This document shows positions 52,246 to 54,500 of a stretch of DNA of 54,500 nt, in pieces; position 1 is the first letter of the stretch, and each line of letters opens with the position of its first letter. Position numbers and translations under genes: made by a program. The notes under the pieces are model-generated. The model worked only from the letters and a program-made list of their open reading frames with translations. It searched no databases and was not told where the DNA came from. Source of the DNA: an uncultured Prevotellaceae bacterium (lineage in GTDB: Bacteria; Bacteroidota; Bacteroidia; Bacteroidales; Bacteroidaceae); the NCBI GenBank assembly GCA_900315095.1, contig OMXS01000020.1:1-54500 (forward strand). Reading direction: 5' to 3'.

Positions 52246-52857
52246 TTATTTGTCGTATGTTATGCTTACTTTCTCGTATCCCAAAGCCTTGAAGATTTTG
52301 GTGAACTGAGTGGTGCACGAAGCTTCTGCAGTCTTGATGTTCGCAGGCGTGAGGCACCTCTTCTTCATCTGCTGATATGCGCGGTCGTAGAGGTCGGCAC
52401 GGTCCTTGTCTGTCCATGTACCGCTTTCATAGAACGACTTGGTCAGTCCTTCATCAATAAAATTGTTGTCGAGCAGTTCTATGCGCGGTATTCGTGCAAA
52501 GAGGGTGTCGTTTCTTGCTGTAAGCCATCCGGGGGTGGTCTTGTGCATGTTCACACCTAGTCGCAACGTGCCGTAATAGATACGAACTAGCTCGTCATTA
52601 GTGAATATCCCAGGCCTTACGGTATCTATGAGTTCCTCGTCGGCAATGGCAAGAAACTCCCACTCGCCGATGTTCTGCATCGACCTGATAAGCGTTGGGG
52701 TAGGGTTGATTATCTGGTCGGTAGCCGTCTCGATATGGTCGCGTTTGAGTCTTGCCACGAAAATGACGATGCTGACGGCAATAGCCAGCACTATAAGCGA
52801 CCATATCAGGCAAGATGCCTTGCCGAAAGTGAGTATCTTGTTCTTTTTATTGTTCAT
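52246..52857 (-). CDS. DUF4230 membrane-anchored protein
   Basis: Product of 203 aa with one N-terminal membrane helix (CLIWSLIVLAIAVSIVIFVA) and a mature part resembling DUF4230 (FARIPRIELLDNNFIDEG). Function unknown. It overlaps the upstream DUF4230 lipoprotein by four bases (ATGA). Two adjacent, related proteins of different anchoring suggest a complex at the envelope. Confidence 0.8.
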   Translation of the reverse strand: MNNKKNKILTFGKASCLIWSLIVLAIAVSIVIFVARLKRDHIETATDQIINPTPTLIRSMQNIGEWEFLAIADEELIDTVRPGIFTNDELVRIYYGTLRLGVNMHKTTPGWLTARNDTLFARIPRIELLDNNFIDEGLTKSFYESGTWTDKDRADLYDRAYQQMKKRCLTPANIKTAEASCTTQFTKIFKALGYEKVSITYDK

Positions 52858-53522
52858 TTCCCTTCAATGTTAACCTTGATAATGCTTAGCACATCTTTTT
52901 CGCTAAAGTCCTTGCGGAATGTTATTGTGATGTTGCTTTCCTCATATCCCATCTGCTGTAGCATAGGAACCAGCATTCGCGTGGCGCTTTCCTGTGCCAT
53001 CTTAACAACGCCCATTTTCGGGATGTCGTTGACGATTGCCTTGCGCCCTTGCAGAGAGTAGTCGGCCAGTTCCTTGTCGCTGAAGTTAGAACGGAACAGA
53101 GGCACGTGTTTCTTCACGTCGTCGTGATTGATTCGGGTGCTTGTCAGTTCCACCTGCGGGTCAGGGAGTATTATCTCTATCTTCTCGCCCTCGCGTTTCA
53201 CGTTCTTCTCTGAGAAGTTCGCGAAGTCGATATACGCCTTTACCGTAGCATCCATCGGGATTGCCACCTTGCGAGAGCCGAGGGGCAGCGGAATGTCGAA
53301 ATTCTGTTGCAGGATGCTGCCCTTTATCTTCAGGTCATCGTCGTGAGTGATGATTTTATGCACCTGTATCTCTGCGGTATATAGCTTCGCACTCTTCTGC
53401 ACCTGCATAATGAGTTTCGGGATGGAGTCTTGCGTCAGCTGGTTTTTCTGCAACTGCTCGGCAGAATCGCTACAAGAGAATAGCGACACGATGACAACCA
53501 AAATAATCAAATAATCCCTCAT
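52854..53522 (-). CDS. DUF4230 lipoprotein
   Basis: Product of 222 aa. The signal ends LFSC (Cys17), so it is a lipoprotein. The mature part has the DUF4230 look (VAIPMDATVKAYIDFANFSE, IEIILPDPQVELTSTRINHD). Start ATG 53522, because the frame open to 53726 would run through the promoter at 53545-53552 and the opposite gene. First gene of the operon. Confidence 0.83.
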   Translation of the reverse strand: MRDYLIILVVIVSLFSCSDSAEQLQKNQLTQDSIPKLIMQVQKSAKLYTAEIQVHKIITHDDDLKIKGSILQQNFDIPLPLGSRKVAIPMDATVKAYIDFANFSEKNVKREGEKIEIILPDPQVELTSTRINHDDVKKHVPLFRSNFSDKELADYSLQGRKAIVNDIPKMGVVKMAQESATRMLVPMLQQMGYEESNITITFRKDFSEKDVLSIIKVNIEGK

Positions 53523-53544
53523 GTGTTCCTTATTTATTGTGGGA

Positions 53545-53552
53545 CAAAGATA
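53545..53552 (-). promoter_or_regulatory. -7 box of the DUF4230-LD-carboxypeptidase operon
   Basis: TATCTTTG on the minus strand, 22 bases before the ATG at 53522. Confidence 0.65.
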
Positions 53553-53592
53553 ATAGAAAAATCCATTCAAATGAAAATATGAAAGGATAAAT

Positions 53593-53623
53593 TTTGATTT
53601 TAGACAGATTTTAGTTACTTTTG
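53593..53623 (+). promoter_or_regulatory. Promoter of the DUF4738 gene (TTTG-N19-TACTTTTG)
   Basis: TTTG at 53593-53596 and TACTTTTG at 53616-53623 with exactly 19 bases between. Confidence 0.8.
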
Positions 53624-53640
53624 CATTAAATTTACCTGAT

Positions 53641-54225
53641 ATGAAGTATTTCGGAATCGCACTATTAGCCTCATTGTGCTTATTGTCAGCATGTAAGGAG
53701 GAAAAGAAAACAAAGGATATTATCACGCAGAAACCTATTATCGTGAAGAAACAGGGGCCTCAGGCACTGGAGTCTACAGACAATACCGATGCCGTGCAAT
53801 GGCTGGGAAAGACATATACCGTAGAGATTCATCGCCGCGCAGATAAGGAAATGCCTTTGACGCGAGATGAGTCGGGTGCCGAGTATTATGACAACCGCAT
53901 TCAGGTTAAGGTGATTCGTCCTGACGGGACAGAGTTCTTCAGTCGTGAGTACACAAAACAGTCGTTCCGCGAATACCTTAATGAGTCGACACTTAAGGAC
54001 GGCGCTTTGCTGGCTGTGGTATTCAACGAAGTGAAAGACGACCGTCTTGTACTTGCCGCAAGCGTGGGCTCTCCCGATGCTATGAGCGACGATTACGTGC
54101 CTTTCATTATAAGTATCTCTCGTATGGGTGACGTGCACATAGAAAAAGACAATCATCCCGATGAGATACCAGATGCAGAGCAAAACGCGCAACAAGATAC
54201 AGAAGATGAAGAAGACGGTGTTTAA
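53641..54225 (+). CDS. DUF4738 lipoprotein
   Basis: Product of 194 aa with lipobox LSAC (Cys18), a beta-rich middle (KTYTVEIHRRADKEMPL, YDNRIQVKVIRPDGTEFFSR) and a very acidic tail (DAEQNAQQDTEDEEDGV). DUF4738 is a Prevotella-type family of unknown function. Divergent from the DUF4230 operon, closed by a terminator that overlaps its stop codon. Confidence 0.78.
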   Translation: MKYFGIALLASLCLLSACKEEKKTKDIITQKPIIVKKQGPQALESTDNTDAVQWLGKTYTVEIHRRADKEMPLTRDESGAEYYDNRIQVKVIRPDGTEFFSREYTKQSFREYLNESTLKDGALLAVVFNEVKDDRLVLAASVGSPDAMSDDYVPFIISISRMGDVHIEKDNHPDEIPDAEQNAQQDTEDEEDGV

Positions 54226-54250
54226 CGCCGTCTTCTTTTATTTTTTTGCA
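54211..54250 (+). terminator. Terminator overlapping the DUF4738 stop codon
   Basis: GAAGACGGTG (54211-54220) pairs with CGCCGTCTTC (54226-54235), loop of five, then a T-rich run; the stem begins inside the coding sequence. Confidence 0.85.
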
Positions 54251-54357
54251 ATTATATACTATTGACCCCATCAGTCTATAAGACCAACAAGCTGAACATC
54301 TAATGCTTTTTAGGCGACAAGTTTCTCGTATTCCGTTTCATCATAAACACAAAACAT

Positions 54358-54500
54358 TCATATTTTTACCTCTACAAAAAGTGACAGTTGACCTTTGTTA
54401 TCCCCACTTTCTGCAACAAGATTAGCCATTTGGCCACAAAGTTCCTTCCAAGTGAGGTCAGGGTATTGAAATTCAGAACCACTCACATGTGCGCCAAGTA
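54358..54500 (-). CDS. Partial reading frame cut by the window edge, function unknown
   Basis: Minus-strand frame entering from beyond 54500, encoding GSEFQYPDLTWKELCGQM and GDNKGQLSLFVEVKI before a TGA at 54358-54360. The amino-acid composition looks coding. The next codon is an in-frame ATG, and the frame continues for 15 codons (MFCVYDETEYEKLVA) to a TAA at 54310. So the TGA may be a premature stop, or a second tiny frame may follow. The family is not recognised. Confidence 0.5.
   Translation of the reverse strand, partial: LGAHVSGSEFQYPDLTWKELCGQMANLVAESGDNKGQLSLFVEVKI

Overview
The window looks like a Prevotella-type member of the Bacteroidales. Promoters of the form TTTG-N19-TAnnTTTG recur, strong Shine-Dalgarno sites are missing, intergenic DNA is AT-rich, and lipoproteins, Prevotella-type DUFs (DUF4230, DUF4250, DUF4738) and Bacteroidetes-style gene pairs are present. 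No rRNA operon, insertion sequence, integrase or CRISPR array was found. There is one tRNA, tRNA-Ser(UGA).

Layout: 1-2430 carries a plasmid-type Rep_3 initiator with five upstream iterons, a structured leader and origin-like repeats downstream, next to tRNA-Ser and then ordinary chromosomal genes. 2.7-6.2 kb holds the fluoride channel crcB, a methyltransferase, and a radical SAM gene overlapping an archaemetzincin-like lipoprotein. 6.9-9.7 kb is lysS-gpsA. 9.8-18.6 kb has an rRNA methyltransferase, a GHL10 family protein, cstA, an outer-membrane barrel, and a nadC-M23 peptidase-C69 dipeptidase run. 18.9-22.2 kb is hisG-hisD-hisC without hisB. 22.2-26.7 kb has a lytic transglycosylase, two more SpoU/TrmH methyltransferases, two small proteins and a TauE exporter. 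26.8-30 kb is metY-cysK plus a LuxR-type regulator. 30.1-32.3 kb is groES-groEL behind a sigma-54-like promoter. 32.4-38.4 kb holds a candidate small RNA, an AmgK-RapZ fusion with a MurU-like nucleotidyltransferase, two GMP synthase genes and ogt. 39-42.2 kb has a SulP transporter, a small lipoprotein and a patatin. 42.2-49 kb is a complete glycine cleavage operon (lplA-gcvT-gcvH-gcvPA-gcvPB-lpdA). 49.3-54.2 kb has mscL, gapA, an LD-carboxypeptidase/DUF4230 operon and a DUF4738 lipoprotein. A cut-off reading frame closes the window.

The genes fit a core chromosomal region with two themes. One is cell-wall turnover and recycling: M23 peptidase, lytic transglycosylase, LD-carboxypeptidase, AmgK/MurU. 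The other is sulfur, one-carbon and amino-acid metabolism: metY, cysK, his, gcv. A plasmid-like replication module directly beside such genes suggests either a secondary chromosome (chromid) origin or an integrated plasmid remnant.

The most unusual signal is in the spaces between genes. Short tandem arrays with unit lengths not divisible by three (7, 8, 14, 20, 22-23 bp) sit at or just after stop codons. The 7- and 8-mers carry a stop codon in nearly every unit, so they close all three reading frames. A second family of 22-23 bp arrays recurs at several loci, and two AT-rich elements are bounded by 25 bp inverted repeats of similar design.
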